A stretch of DNA of 64,000 nt, from positions 1-64,000 of the forward strand of contig PNAE01000013.1 of the NCBI GenBank assembly GCA_003169895.1, written 5' to 3'. Source of the DNA: Gemmatimonadota bacterium (GTDB lineage: Bacteria > Gemmatimonadota > Gemmatimonadetes > Gemmatimonadales > GWC2-71-9). Shown one piece after another: positions 1 to 7,571 of the stretch (positions within the stretch are counted from its first letter, which is position 1; each line of letters starts with the position of its first letter). The translations under genes were made by a program, and so were the position numbers. The notes beneath the pieces were generated by a model, which saw only the letters and a program-made list of their open reading frames with translations, did no database searches and was not told the DNA's origin.

Positions 1-96
1 CTGGCGGAGCTGGCCCGGACGAACTTGTTGCCGACGGTGTGGGTTCCCAATGCGGAGGTGCTCGCCCGCCGCAAGCTGCTGCGGGGCCGCGCCTGA
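1..96 (+). pseudogene. IS110-family transposase fragment (3'-truncated, runs off left edge)
   Basis: Frame 1 is open from the window edge to TGA at 94-96 and encodes 31 residues. The peptide has the pattern of the IS110 DEDD-domain region (leucine-rich helix, then LLPTVWVPNAEV, then an RRKLLRGR basic stretch), which in full transposases continues for hundreds of residues. Here it stops directly after the basic stretch, so the transposase is broken. The start lies outside the window. Identification rests on motif resemblance read by eye; a different DEDD recombinase or unrelated protein end is possible. Confidence 0.5.
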
Positions 97-200
97 TCCC
101 GGAACAGAGCGTAGATTCATCATGCGGTGAGTCAGGACCAGAACGTGTCGTGCTCCACTGACAGAACGCCTTGGGTTCGCCCGATCCAACGGGGGCCGTG

Positions 201-1610
201 ATGGTTTTCGCCCGTCCAACGCACCGTGCCGCCGGCGGAGATTCGGCTCGCGCAATTCGTCACGCGCGAAATGCCGTTCTGGTCCCCGCACTGCTCGGGC
301 TCGCCACCTGCCAGAGCCACGATGCTACCGCGCCGGGGTCGGCGCGGGTCGCCACCATCGCGCTCACCACGACGGCCGTCATCGTGGCACCGCAGGAAAC
401 GCTGACGGTGACGGCCACGCCCCGAGACAGCGCGGGAAACGCGCTCACCGGCCGGCACGTTACGTGGACTTCTTCACAACCATCAGTCGCCACCGTCGAC
501 AGCAACGGCGCGGTCAGAGCGATCGCAGGCGGGACGACGACATTGACTGCGACCATCGATGGCATGACCGCGTCGGTGACGATCAACGTCAGCTTTCCCC
601 CGCCGCCGCCACCGCCTCTGCCGCCGCCGCCGCCGCCACAGCCGCCACCAACTACTGTCGACACGGTCGCATTACTCGGCTCGTGGACACTGATGCTCGA
701 CCGGCCGATCACGTCGAAATACGAGGGGATGTCGTTTCCCGACGCGATGCATGGCTGGGTGATCTCAGATCGCGGCGACATCCTCGCCACCGCTGACAGC
801 GGCGTGACCTGGACGCAGCAGGCCAGCGGGCTCGGTACGTTACGAAGCGTGGACTTCATCGATAATACCCGCGGCTTCGCTGGCACGGTGAGTGGCAAGC
901 TTTACCGCACCACCAACGCCGGCGCGACCTGGTCCGACATTACCGTGACTCTTCCCAGGGCCACGATCGGCTTCTGCGGTATTACGCACTTCGGCAACCA
1001 CGTGTACCTGGTCGGACGCTACATCGGGGCAACGGACTACTTCTCGTCGCCAGATGGCGGGGTGACGTGGCAGTATACCAGCCTGGAGGGAGCCATGTCC
1101 GGGCTGGTCGATGTCGCCTTCGTCGATCAGTCAACCGGATTCATCGGCGGGAGTGGGGTGGCCAGCACTGGACAGGGGCCGGCCACCATCCTGAAGACGA
1201 CCGATGGCGGTATGTCCTGGCGCACCGTGTTCACCAACGACGCCGGCCCGGGCTGGGCCTGGAAGATCTTCCCGATCACTCCGAGCGTCATCTACGTCGC
1301 GATCGAATCGCTGGATGGGACGTACCGCGTGGTCAAGTCGGTGGATGGCGGCGAGACGTGGGCGATCCAGATCGTCGCCACCGGGCAACCAGTCGGTGGT
1401 GCCGGTGGCTTGCAGGGGATCGGGTTCCTCGACATCAACGTCGGGTGGGTCGGCGGCTTCTTCACCGGAATGTACGCTACGACGAACGGCGGACTCAACT
1501 GGAGTCGGGTTTCGGTAACCAGTGCGAACATCAACCGGTACCGGCGGGCGGGCAGCACGCTCTTCACCGCGGGAACGAAAGGGATCCTGCGATACGACGC
1601 TCACCACTAG
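201..1610 (+). CDS. Putative lipoprotein with Ig-like (BIG2) domain and BNR/Asp-box propeller
   Basis: Exported surface protein of 469 aa, reading from ATG 201. A TTG at 171 in the same frame would add 10 residues, but ATG places the hydrophobic signal segment better. The N-terminus is basic, then hydrophobic, ending in a lipobox LATC with Cys at residue 37, so it is probably lipid-anchored. Residues about 50-132 resemble a bacterial Ig-like BIG2 domain, followed by a proline run at about 133-152. The rest carries six Asp-box repeats of the form S/T-x-D/N-x-G-x-x-W (for example TTDGGMSWR, SVDGGETW), as in BNR or Ycf48-like beta-propellers. No catalytic residues were identified; a binding or adhesive role is inferred. 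It stands alone with transposase debris upstream. Confidence 0.75.
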   Translation: MVFARPTHRAAGGDSARAIRHARNAVLVPALLGLATCQSHDATAPGSARVATIALTTTAVIVAPQETLTVTATPRDSAGNALTGRHVTWTSSQPSVATVDSNGAVRAIAGGTTTLTATIDGMTASVTINVSFPPPPPPPLPPPPPPQPPPTTVDTVALLGSWTLMLDRPITSKYEGMSFPDAMHGWVISDRGDILATADSGVTWTQQASGLGTLRSVDFIDNTRGFAGTVSGKLYRTTNAGATWSDITVTLPRATIGFCGITHFGNHVYLVGRYIGATDYFSSPDGGVTWQYTSLEGAMSGLVDVAFVDQSTGFIGGSGVASTGQGPATILKTTDGGMSWRTVFTNDAGPGWAWKIFPITPSVIYVAIESLDGTYRVVKSVDGGETWAIQIVATGQPVGGAGGLQGIGFLDINVGWVGGFFTGMYATTNGGLNWSRVSVTSANINRYRRAGSTLFTAGTKGILRYDAHH

Positions 1611-1649
1611 TCGTCAGGCGCGCCACTCACGCATTCGAAAGGAGGAGCA

Positions 1650-1709
1650 AGGGCCGAGAACAAGACGAAGGCCACCAAAGCGAACGTGTTGACTGACCTG
1701 ATCAACCAT
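1650..1709 (+). pseudogene. Possible 5' remnant of a DUF1801-type gene with a mutated start codon
   Basis: A strong ribosome-binding site AAAGGAGG (1638-1645) sits just upstream of an AGG codon at 1650 followed by AENKTKATKANV, which resembles the N-terminal signature of small DUF1801 proteins (M-A-x-x-K-T-K-x-T-x-A-x-V). ATG appears to have become AGG, and after about 20 codons the frame no longer resembles the family. This is read by eye from a short stretch, so chance similarity is a real alternative. Confidence 0.28.
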
Positions 1710-1816
1710 CAACTTTGCGCGGCGACCGCGCCACACCTGTCGTCGAACGGCCACATTTTGCGCGCCTGTCACTGCTCGTAGCAGGCGTCGCAGCGCCATC
1801 TGTGCGATCCGAGAAC

Positions 1817-1832
1817 TGGTGCGATCCTTGCA
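1817..1832 (+). promoter_or_regulatory. Sigma-54 (RpoN) -24/-12 promoter for the PEP-CTERM gene at 1874
   Basis: The stretch TGGTGCG-N4-TTGCA matches 10 of 12 informative positions of the RpoN consensus TGGCACG-N4-TTGCW, with the strict GG-N10-GC spacing. It lies about 42 bases upstream of the start codon, placing transcription start near 1844. rpoN itself is at 30444-31970 in this window. PEP-CTERM/exosortase regulons are known to use RpoN with PrsK/PrsR in other bacteria. Confidence 0.6.
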
Positions 1833-1873
1833 CCGAGGGCGATCCCCACTGCGCAGCTCGAGACGAGGAATTG

Positions 1874-2596
1874 ATGCACAAGCATTTTCGCGTGGTTCTG
1901 ATGATGGGCGGTTTGTCGCTGGCGATCATCGGCAGCGCACCGCGGCCGGCATGGGCGCAGTCGGTGACGGTGGGTACCGTGGATCGCTTGAACTGCCTTC
2001 CCTTTAACTGTCCTTCCGCATTCAGCGGTTTGACTGGCTATCAGCAGGTGTTCGCGGGCTCGATCTTCGGCGGACCGGTCCAGTTCAATCAGCTCGGATT
2101 CTTCTCAGCGGGCATTGAAGAGTTCGGGCCGCCCGTATATAGCGCCGCGACGTACACATTTTCTTTCGGCTACACTAACACGAATGTTGGCGATCTCTCG
2201 CCAGCGCTCGGCGCCAATTTCAGCTCGCCTTCGACCCTGTTCGCCTCGATGAACCTGTCTGGATTGGTTCCCGACAAGCTGATCGTCTCAGGAACTCCGT
2301 TCGTCTACGATCCCAGCTTGGGAAACCTGTTGCTGGATATCGGGATTACCAACGCCACTGAGAGCGGCACGCCCTCGTTCGAAGCGGGCGAAGGAACAAC
2401 CTGTTCACGAGCATATAGTTTCAGTGCCGGGTCCGTATCCCCAAGCGGTGCCGATCCAGTGTGCCTCGTGACTGAAATCGACTACAGCAGTGTCACTGGC
2501 GCCAGCGTGGTGCCGGAGCCCGCGACCTTGTCGTTGCTGGCAACTGGGCTGGTGGGCGTGGCCGGTGCGGGGTTGCGACGGCGCAAGAAAGCGTAA
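1874..2596 (+). CDS. PEP-CTERM exported protein
   Basis: Secreted protein of 240 aa. The start at ATG 1874 is chosen because GAGGAA (1865-1870) precedes it and a clean signal peptide follows (MHKHF basic start, hydrophobic core, AWA-Q cleavage); a longer in-frame extension upstream lacks sense. The C-terminus is a classic exosortase sorting signal: VPEPATLSLLATGL, a hydrophobic helix and the basic tail LRRRKKA. The central region is Ser/Gly/Thr-rich and beta-like, with no catalytic motif. The protein is probably exported, processed by an exosortase (not in this window) and attached to exopolysaccharide. It is followed by a strong hairpin terminator, so it is monocistronic. Confidence 0.85.
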   Translation: MHKHFRVVLMMGGLSLAIIGSAPRPAWAQSVTVGTVDRLNCLPFNCPSAFSGLTGYQQVFAGSIFGGPVQFNQLGFFSAGIEEFGPPVYSAATYTFSFGYTNTNVGDLSPALGANFSSPSTLFASMNLSGLVPDKLIVSGTPFVYDPSLGNLLLDIGITNATESGTPSFEAGEGTTCSRAYSFSAGSVSPSGADPVCLVTEIDYSSVTGASVVPEPATLSLLATGLVGVAGAGLRRRKKA

Positions 2597-2624
2597 CTCA
2601 TCGTCGATCCGGCAAGCGCGACGT

Positions 2625-2659
2625 CGAAAAGGCCCGTGCATGATGCACGAGCCTTTTCG
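2625..2659. terminator. Hairpin terminator after PEP-CTERM gene
   Basis: The 17-base arms 2625-2641 and 2643-2659 are inverted repeats with one mismatch and a one-base loop. The left arm begins CGAAAAGGC and the right arm ends GCCTTTTCG, so it can serve as a terminator on either strand. Confidence 0.7.
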
Positions 2660-2864
2660 TATGCCCACCGCGACCTGCGCGCACGGTAACGAGGACGTGC
2701 CGGCTACTCGTCGAGAAAAGTCGCCGATGTCATCGCCCGCTTCGGGAACGCCTTGAGTACCGCTCGGTCGGTCGTGACGTAGTCCACCGTACGGCGCATG
2801 CCCTTGATCCACATGACCCCGTCGCCCGCATAAAGTCAGAGAGTCACACGGGGCCGTGGTGACG
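2660..2864. other. Intergenic stretch with no recognised gene
   Basis: No gene is recognised between the two terminators. On the minus strand a short open frame ending at a TAG at 2704-2706 has protein-like codon use (includes RRTVDYVTTDRAVLKAF) but lacks a convincing start and is closed by a stop near 2830. It may be the tail of a lost gene. Confidence 0.3.
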
Positions 2865-2895
2865 AAAGAGGCCAGCGCATCGCGCTGACCTCTTT
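2865..2895. terminator. Hairpin terminator after minus-strand PEP-CTERM gene
   Basis: Arms AAAGAGGCCAGCGC (2865-2878) and GCGCTGACCTCTTT (2882-2895) pair with one mismatch around a 3-base loop. It lies 27 bases beyond the stop of the minus-strand PEP-CTERM gene, with a T-rich end on that strand. Confidence 0.65.
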
Positions 2896-2921
2896 ACTCG
2901 TGCGTGGCGCTGCACCTGGCG

Positions 2922-3545
2922 TTACGCCTTCCTCCGCCGCCGCAGCCCCGCGCCGACAATCCCCACCAGGCCGGTGGCGAGCAGCGTCATCGACGTGGGC
3001 TCGGGGACGACGGTGTCAGTGTTGAGCCGGACGATCGGGTCATACTCGTCAGTGAAGTCGGTGAAGGAGCCCGAAGGCTCAAACTGAAAGTCGCCCCATT
3101 CGCCAGTAGGAGCTTGGAAAACGTCGTTCGTACCGAGATAGAAGCCACCAATGGGGCCGACGTTGAGCCAGTCGATGAAGTACGTCGTGCCGGCGGTGAG
3201 GGAGACACCGCCGAAACTGCCGCCGACCCAGTCTGCTGGAGAGGACGACGAGGCGAAGGATGTCGAGCCGAGCACGATTCCGTTCGGTGCGGTGCGTATT
3301 TCCGCCGTGACTGTTCGCGCGCCGTAGGGGGTCGCAATATTCCGCCCGCCGAATCGTGTCTCAATGGAGCTCAGGACGAAGCCGACCAGGGGGGTGTAGG
3401 TCCACCCCACGCCGTCGACATTCCACGCACCGCCTGCAGGCGCAGCCGCGCCGTTGTGGGTCGGCTCGAACTGCGCACGGACAGGCCGGGCCATGAAGGA
3501 CACCAAGGCGACACCAATAAGCAAACCAAGTCGAATGCGCCTCAT
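2922..3545 (-). CDS. PEP-CTERM exported protein, choice-of-anchor type
   Basis: Exported protein of 207 aa. The reading frame is open far upstream, but the start at 3545 is supported by GGAGAG just before the ATG and by an immediate signal peptide (MRRIRLGLLIGVALVSF, then VRAQ cleavage). The middle region is a beta-rich, Gly/Ser/Thr-rich domain with spaced aromatic residues, of the sort found in choice-of-anchor PEP-CTERM proteins. The C-terminus is VVPEPTSMTLLATGL, a hydrophobic helix and LRRRRKA. Role: probably an exopolysaccharide-associated surface protein sorted by exosortase. It is transcribed away from the next PEP-CTERM gene and has its own terminator and a sigma-54-like promoter. Confidence 0.82.
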   Translation of the reverse strand: MRRIRLGLLIGVALVSFMARPVRAQFEPTHNGAAAPAGGAWNVDGVGWTYTPLVGFVLSSIETRFGGRNIATPYGARTVTAEIRTAPNGIVLGSTSFASSSSPADWVGGSFGGVSLTAGTTYFIDWLNVGPIGGFYLGTNDVFQAPTGEWGDFQFEPSGSFTDFTDEYDPIVRLNTDTVVPEPTSMTLLATGLVGIVGAGLRRRRKA

Positions 3546-3604
3546 AAACTCTCCAAGCAGTTTGAATACAGCGAGGCTGGCGAAGGCCGGAAGGATAAGA
3601 GAAT

Positions 3605-3620
3605 TGCAAGAACCAGTCCG
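3605..3620 (-). promoter_or_regulatory. Candidate sigma-54 promoter for PEP-CTERM gene 2922-3545
   Basis: On the minus strand, CGGACTG-N4-TTGCA has exact GG-N10-GC spacing and 8 of 12 consensus matches, with a perfect -12 element TTGCA. It lies about 60 bases upstream of the start codon, giving a leader near 50 bases. It is weaker than the copy at 1817 but in the same relative position for the same kind of gene. Confidence 0.45.
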
Positions 3621-4104
3621 ACCGTTATCACTCCGATTATGGCTCTCCAGCGGGTATCGATCCCTGGCGGTGCGAAGAGAAGTGTAGTGTTGGCCCTTCA
3701 GGTGAGGCGTGGGCACCCCGGATCCTTGGGGATGGCAGTTCGTGAGGACGTGGCGGATTGGTGCAGTGATCGACATTGTAGTGGCGCACGACTGGGAATG
3801 AGGCGATGGTGCGACATTACTGTGGCCGCCACGCGATGCTCGGCACGATTTTCTCCGCTGGCACCGCGGGCAATAACGCAAGACGCCACAAGGTTTTCCA
3901 CCGTATTCACGCTGAGTTAACCGTCGGGCACATGTTATGCCGCGAGGTATGGCACGCACTGTCCGACGTGTCAATGTCGATTGGAATTGGGACACTCCTG
4001 CCAACGCGTTTTGCAAAGATTGTCGTTCGGTCGTGTTCGCATCGTTCTGTACCGCGAACCGTCGAGGTTGGGTCTTTTCACCGCAATCACGGAGTAGTGA
4101 ACAT
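3621..4104. other. Divergent intergenic region between two PEP-CTERM genes
   Basis: No gene is recognised in these 484 bases. The region separates divergently transcribed PEP-CTERM genes and must hold their control regions. A perfect RpoN -24 heptamer TGGCACG occurs at 3950-3956, but its -12 half reads GTCCG instead of TTGCW, so it is not called as a promoter. Confidence 0.4.
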
Positions 4105-4800
4105 ATGGGAGAAATGAGAGAGCTTACCAGGACGGCTGTCGCTATCGCCGTCATGAGTGCGGTACTGATGGGAGGCGGAGCCGCTGACCTGCGTGCGCAG
4201 AATTTGGTCCAGAACGGCGGCTTCGAGACCGGTAACCGGGGCACCGCTACCGTCGCCGACTGGACCGTGAATCTCAACAACTGCACGGGCACCGTTGGCG
4301 ACCCCGCCGTAGCGCCAAGCCTCGGTCGCACCTATGTCTTTCCCGGACCGTTAACTGCGGATAACCCTTACTACGATGTTCAGCCCGTGCCACACACCGG
4401 CTACTCCGACATGTGGTTCGGTGCCCCAGACACCTGCATGCCGAGCGTCTCCCAGACTCTGGCGACCGTCGCGGGCCAATCGTACCTCCTGGATTACTGG
4501 CTCAACCTGAACTCATCCTGGGGTACCGAAAGCACAGACAATTCCCTTATCGTGAATGCCGGTGGCAGCAACCTGTTCTCCGGCGCGATCACCAACTACA
4601 GCTGGACGGAGAGTCAGTACGTCTTCACCGCGACCGGGAGCAGCACCCTCTTGGAGTTCTTTGGCACCAACCCTCCCGGCGGAACGGAACTCGACGACGT
4701 CAGCGTAACGGCGGTGCCTGAACCAGCGAGCTTGGTCCTCCTGGCGACAGGACTCGTTGGAATGGCTGGTGTGACGCGGCGCCGGAAGATGCACGGGTAA
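4105..4800 (+). CDS. PEP-CTERM exported protein with DUF642-like fold
   Basis: Exported protein of 231 aa. ATG 4105 (GGAG at 4091-4094 upstream) is preferred; ATG 4114 is a possible alternative three codons later. A signal peptide runs to about residue 32 (LRAQ). The mature protein begins NLVQNGGFETG and continues with a TVADWTV segment, as in DUF642/carbohydrate-binding-like PEP-CTERM proteins. The C-terminus is VPEPASLVLLATGLVGMAG followed by TRRRK. It is likely sorted by exosortase to the cell surface or exopolysaccharide; a sugar-binding role is inferred from the fold type only. A very strong intrinsic terminator follows. Confidence 0.82.
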   Translation: MGEMRELTRTAVAIAVMSAVLMGGGAADLRAQNLVQNGGFETGNRGTATVADWTVNLNNCTGTVGDPAVAPSLGRTYVFPGPLTADNPYYDVQPVPHTGYSDMWFGAPDTCMPSVSQTLATVAGQSYLLDYWLNLNSSWGTESTDNSLIVNAGGSNLFSGAITNYSWTESQYVFTATGSSTLLEFFGTNPPGGTELDDVSVTAVPEPASLVLLATGLVGMAGVTRRRKMHG

Positions 4801-4820
4801 AGCACCTTCCTCAGGCGCTC

Positions 4821-4856
4821 AAGAACGGCGACGGTAACACGTCGCCGTTCTTTTTT
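4821..4856 (+). terminator. Intrinsic terminator
   Basis: A perfect 13-bp stem (AAGAACGGCGACG at 4821-4833, complement at 4840-4852) with a 6-base loop is followed by a run of six T. It lies 20 bases after the PEP-CTERM stop codon. Confidence 0.9.
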
Positions 4857-4864
4857 GTGGTTCT

Positions 4865-4975
4865 TCAGGGGCAGAAGTACCGGCATTTGCAGGAGAAGGC
4901 GAGCAGGTACTCGTGGGCACAATCGTCACACCGGATGCGCGCGAAGCCGTGCTCGAGGATGCCGCAGGTGGGCGA
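4865..4975 (-). pseudogene. IS91-family transposase zinc-binding domain relic
   Basis: On the minus strand the peptide CGILEHGFARIRCDDC followed by AHEYLLAFSCKCRYFCP and a stop (4865-4867) matches the N-terminal zinc-binding region of IS91-type transposases, including the paired Cys-x-x-Cys and the AFSCK...FCP pattern. Only about 35 codons survive; the frame closes upstream and the catalytic Y2/HUH part is absent. It is a relic of a rolling-circle element abutting the terminator of the upstream gene. Confidence 0.65.
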
Positions 4976-5142
4976 TCATGCGTGGACATAGTGCTGTCCG
5001 CTCGAAGTTGAAAATTGTTCGTTGGGGGGTGACGAGGTCCCCAGGCGCAACGGGTTACCACCCTATCGAGAAACTACAGCAGAATGCAGATTCAGAGATA
5101 TACAAGGCCGCACCGTAGTCTGTTGAGCCCCGGGAGGGACCG

Positions 5143-5565
5143 ATGTTTCTAACGCTACTGCTTGCCACCTTCAGCTTGGCGCTCCTGGTAAGCGTCCTGG
5201 TTGCTCTCCTGTTTCGTCGGCCACTTCAGCGCATCCTCGATCGACTGGTCGCCGAAGACCTCGGTTCCGCCTGGCTCCGATACTTGCTTTTTGCGGTTGT
5301 GGTCGTCGGCGTTGGCGGCGGCGTGCGCATTGGCTCGCTCAGACGGTATATCGAACCATCTGCGCAGAATCAACCGCCGCTGATCCTTGATGCCAATCGT
5401 TGGACGTTGGAGTTCTACGAGACCGTGATCGGCACGTTACAGAGCATCACCTGGATGCTGCTGGTATTCTTCGTGTTCGCGCTGATTGGGTACGTCATTG
5501 TACGTGGTTTGGAGTTGCGCGCTGCTGGGCGGCCGCCGGGCACGCCAGGACACGGCGCGGCCTAA
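5143..5565 (+). CDS. Small polytopic membrane protein of unknown function
   Basis: A 140-aa protein with GGGAGGGA just before the ATG. It has three clear membrane segments: residues about 2-24, 47-64 (VVVVGVGGGV) and 105-125 (MLLVFFVFALIGYVIV). Short basic loops (FRRPLQRI) and a Gly/Pro-rich tail complete it. No family is recognised. Its stop codon TAA is embedded in GCCTAAC (5560-5566), the form of an integron attC R'' box, so it could be an old gene cassette; this is inference. It sits alone between the IS91 relic and a field of gene fragments. Confidence 0.6.
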   Translation: MFLTLLLATFSLALLVSVLVALLFRRPLQRILDRLVAEDLGSAWLRYLLFAVVVVGVGGGVRIGSLRRYIEPSAQNQPPLILDANRWTLEFYETVIGTLQSITWMLLVFFVFALIGYVIVRGLELRAAGRPPGTPGHGAA

Positions 5566-5740
5566 CCCAACTATGAGCGCGCGGCTCTGCCGGGAGGCGG
5601 CGCCGGCGTGATTCGCAGAGTGCCGAAGCAGGATGGGCCGCCGGAGTGGCCGTGCGGCCCTGGAACGGGGCAGTGCGTTATCGGGTCGACGGGCAACGAA
5701 GTAGTGCAGACAATAGTGCAAACACCCACGAGCCAGTTTC

Positions 5741-5767
5741 CCACGCTGAGGGTCGCGGGTTCGAGCC
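5741..5767 (+). other. tRNA 3'-half-like sequence (possible attachment-site remnant)
   Basis: The stretch reads like an anticodon-stem 3' side, variable loop and T-arm (GGTCGCGGGTTCGAGCC), but the 3' arm that should pair with CGCGG is missing and no acceptor stem follows. It may be a tRNA end left by an integrated element, or chance. The surrounding 5567-5841 holds no recognised gene. Confidence 0.25.
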
Positions 5768-5841
5768 GAAGATGGACGAAGATACTGCGCTCAAAGCCGG
5801 TGATGGCGCGGCAATCGCGAAGGGAGCTGCCCCGCGGATCG

Positions 5842-6756
5842 TCACGGCATTTGCACGATACCCGGAATCGGGAGCGACGGATTCCGCGGGGTCGCGGCTC
5901 CGAGGGACATCTCGAGTCCGCCGTTCGCGATCGCAAAGTTCACGTTCGCGCACGTCGTTGTTGGCGGATACGGATAGACGGCGGCCGTCGGCAGTGGCGT
6001 CCACGTGCCGCCGACCAGTGCCTGGGCGGAGGCAAGTCGGACGCCCCGGAGCTGGTTAGCCACGCAGTTCGACGCGTTCTGGATGAAGTCCTCGACGAAG
6101 GCGGCGAAAGACGTCTGCGCGGGCGTACCGGCCTGTCGCAGCCGTCCGATGTGCCGGCGTACGCCGGTCGAGAGTGTCGTGACCCACGCGTCGATGAGGG
6201 TTCCACCGCTGCTGTCCGTGAACTGCGTCTCGAATCGATACGTCGTGCCGACTTGCCAGGGGAACGACATGGCGCATGCGGTGCCCGTCCCCTCGCCGCC
6301 GAATTGCAAGCACGTGAGGTGGCTGCTCGCCGAGTCGACGATGGTCGCGTCGCCCGATGCATTGTTCCACGCGGAGAACTGAAGCTGTCGATCGAACAGG
6401 TTCCCACCCCGTTGTATGCCGACATAGCCTGAGTTCCATCCGATCGCGGAGTAATACGTGCCGGTGGGCTCACTCAATGGTGTCACGTCGATTCGGAAGC
6501 CTGCCGCCGACCCTCCGCCCGGCACGTCGAAGTATGCGTTCATCGCGTTGTACGAGGTCGTCGGCTGCACCGAAACGGCGTAGGTCGCCGATGCGACGCC
6601 CGCGATGCCTGGCCCGCTCACCGTGGCGGCGACGACCGCTGGGATGGTACCGGCAATCCACGACGCGCTCGCCGAACCGTCCGCCGCCGTCGCGGTCGCA
6701 GCAGGGAACAGCCATCCTCCTGCGGCGGGCACCTGCCATGTTACGTTCGCCTGCGG
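5842..6756 (-). pseudogene. DUF3472-domain protein, 5'-truncated
   Basis: The minus-strand frame encodes an Ig-like segment (NVTWQVPAAGGW and following, to about SGPG) joined to a DUF3472-type domain with GYVGIQRGGN, WNNASGDA and FGGEGTGTAC followed by PWQVGTTYRF. Such proteins are usually secreted and start with a signal peptide. Here homology begins abruptly at the Ig domain near 6750 and what lies upstream (to the frame's first ATG at 6927) is unlike a signal peptide. At the same point a plus-strand DUF6438 fragment begins, so the 5' end seems lost by rearrangement. The C-terminal half looks intact to the stop. Confidence 0.6.
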
Positions 6757-7117
6757 TGGCCCGTGCCCAGCATATCGCGTGCTTCTGACCTTTGGCGGAC
6801 TCATCCGCTTCTGGTCCGAGGACGCGAGCGGTGCGCCGACCGCCTCCGATTCGGTGGCGCCGCGGCTATTCATGAACGCGGAGAATGACTCGATGGTCGC
6901 CGCGGTCCTGGCGTTGCCGGATAACATTCAGGGCTCATCCATGTGCGGTCGGTCGGTCACCGATGCCCCATATGCACGGTTGACACTGTTCACGAACCAC
7001 GGGACCAAGCGAATCGTCGACTATCAGGGCTGCCTCGGCGCACCCCCCGTGCTTCGTCGCTTTGAGCTATTGGTCGATTCCGTCACTCGCGTCGACCGAT
7101 GGACACACAAGCCATAG
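6740..7117 (+). pseudogene. DUF6438-domain protein, 5'-truncated
   Basis: The plus-strand frame from about 6740 reads VTFACGGPCPAYRVLLTFGG, later DAPYARLTLFTNHGTKRIVD and ends RRFELLVDSVTRVDRWT. This is the complete order of a DUF6438 domain (C-x-G-x-C-P-x-Y motif, then a Thr-Lys-x-Val-x-x-Tyr strand, then a C-terminal helix ending in RW). The usual signal peptide or lipobox is missing; an in-frame ATG at 6605 lies inside the antisense DUF3472 sequence. The fragment therefore abuts the broken DUF3472 gene head to head. Translation is unlikely without its own start region. Confidence 0.55.
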
Positions 7118-7170
7118 GGCGAACCGCCGCCCGCGGTTGTCGCCGTTCTGCAATGCCGTCGGAGCGACGG

Positions 7171-7269
7171 CCCGGATCGCTCGGCCAGCGCCATTCGACT
7201 GACGCCCTTCGACACCGCAAACTCCAGCAATGCGCGCGCAAAGTTCGCCGCGACCGTACATTCAGGCAT
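7171..7269 (-). pseudogene. AraC-family regulator, N-terminal fragment
   Basis: On the minus strand an ATG at 7269 has a good Shine-Dalgarno AAGGAGA (7279-7285) and encodes CTVAANFARALLEFAVSKGV then SRMALAERSG. This is the opening helix of the arabinose-binding-type ligand domain of AraC-family activators. After about 33 codons the resemblance ends, so more than 250 residues including both helix-turn-helix motifs are lost. Confidence 0.55.
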
Positions 7270-7288
7270 CGCTTCGAGTCTCCTTGCA

Positions 7289-7417
7289 TACCTGGTCGGC
7301 GCGGCCACCCATTTCGTCTTCCCGGCCTACTACGGGGCCGTGTTTTGGGGCGCGGCGCCGCTGTACGGCCTGGGGGAGATCGGGATCGTGGGCTGGCTGT
7401 TGATCAAGGGCGCTTGA
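7289..7417 (+). pseudogene. DUF4386 membrane protein, C-terminal fragment
   Basis: The plus-strand frame from about 7289 reads LVGAATHFVFPAYYG and ends LYGLGEIGIVGWLLIKGA before TGA at 7415-7417. This matches the end of DUF4386 proteins, where the last membrane helix has the form L-G-E-x-x-x-x-x-W-L-L-x-x-G. The earlier helices are missing, and the fragment starts 4 bases after the AraC Shine-Dalgarno site on the other strand. Confidence 0.5.
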
Positions 7418-7493
7418 GAGGATGCTGCCTGACCAGCGCTTGACGCTGCCGGCGCGCCTAGATTAGCGAACCGATCTTTCACCGCACGCCGCA

Positions 7494-7515
7494 GCCTAAG
7501 CGCGATCCGTTAGGC
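7494..7515. repeat. attC-like short inverted repeat
   Basis: GCCTAA (7494-7499) and TTAGGC (7510-7515) form an inverted repeat around 10 bases. GTTAGGC (7509-7515) fits the integron R' core GTTRRRY and GCCTAA resembles R'' RYYYAAC with its last base changed. A full attC has 55-140 bases between boxes, so this would be a deletion derivative at best. Confidence 0.3.
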
Positions 7516-7571
7516 CGCCTCGCCCGGCGGATCGAGCGAATCGTCTTACCACCTTGGAGACATCTGGGACC

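Noticed and set aside
598-660. Microsatellite-like CCG repeat inside the lipoprotein gene
   Set aside because: It encodes the Pro-rich linker between the Ig and BNR parts and is in frame, a usual linker and not a separate repeat element.
3950-3966. Sigma-54 promoter with perfect TGGCACG for the PEP-CTERM gene at 4105
   Set aside because: The -12 half reads GTCCG without the GC dinucleotide at the required spacing.
5608-6432. A 274-codon plus-strand open frame across the DUF3472 gene
   Set aside because: Low-complexity Arg-rich translation; the opposite strand carries recognisable DUF3472 motifs.
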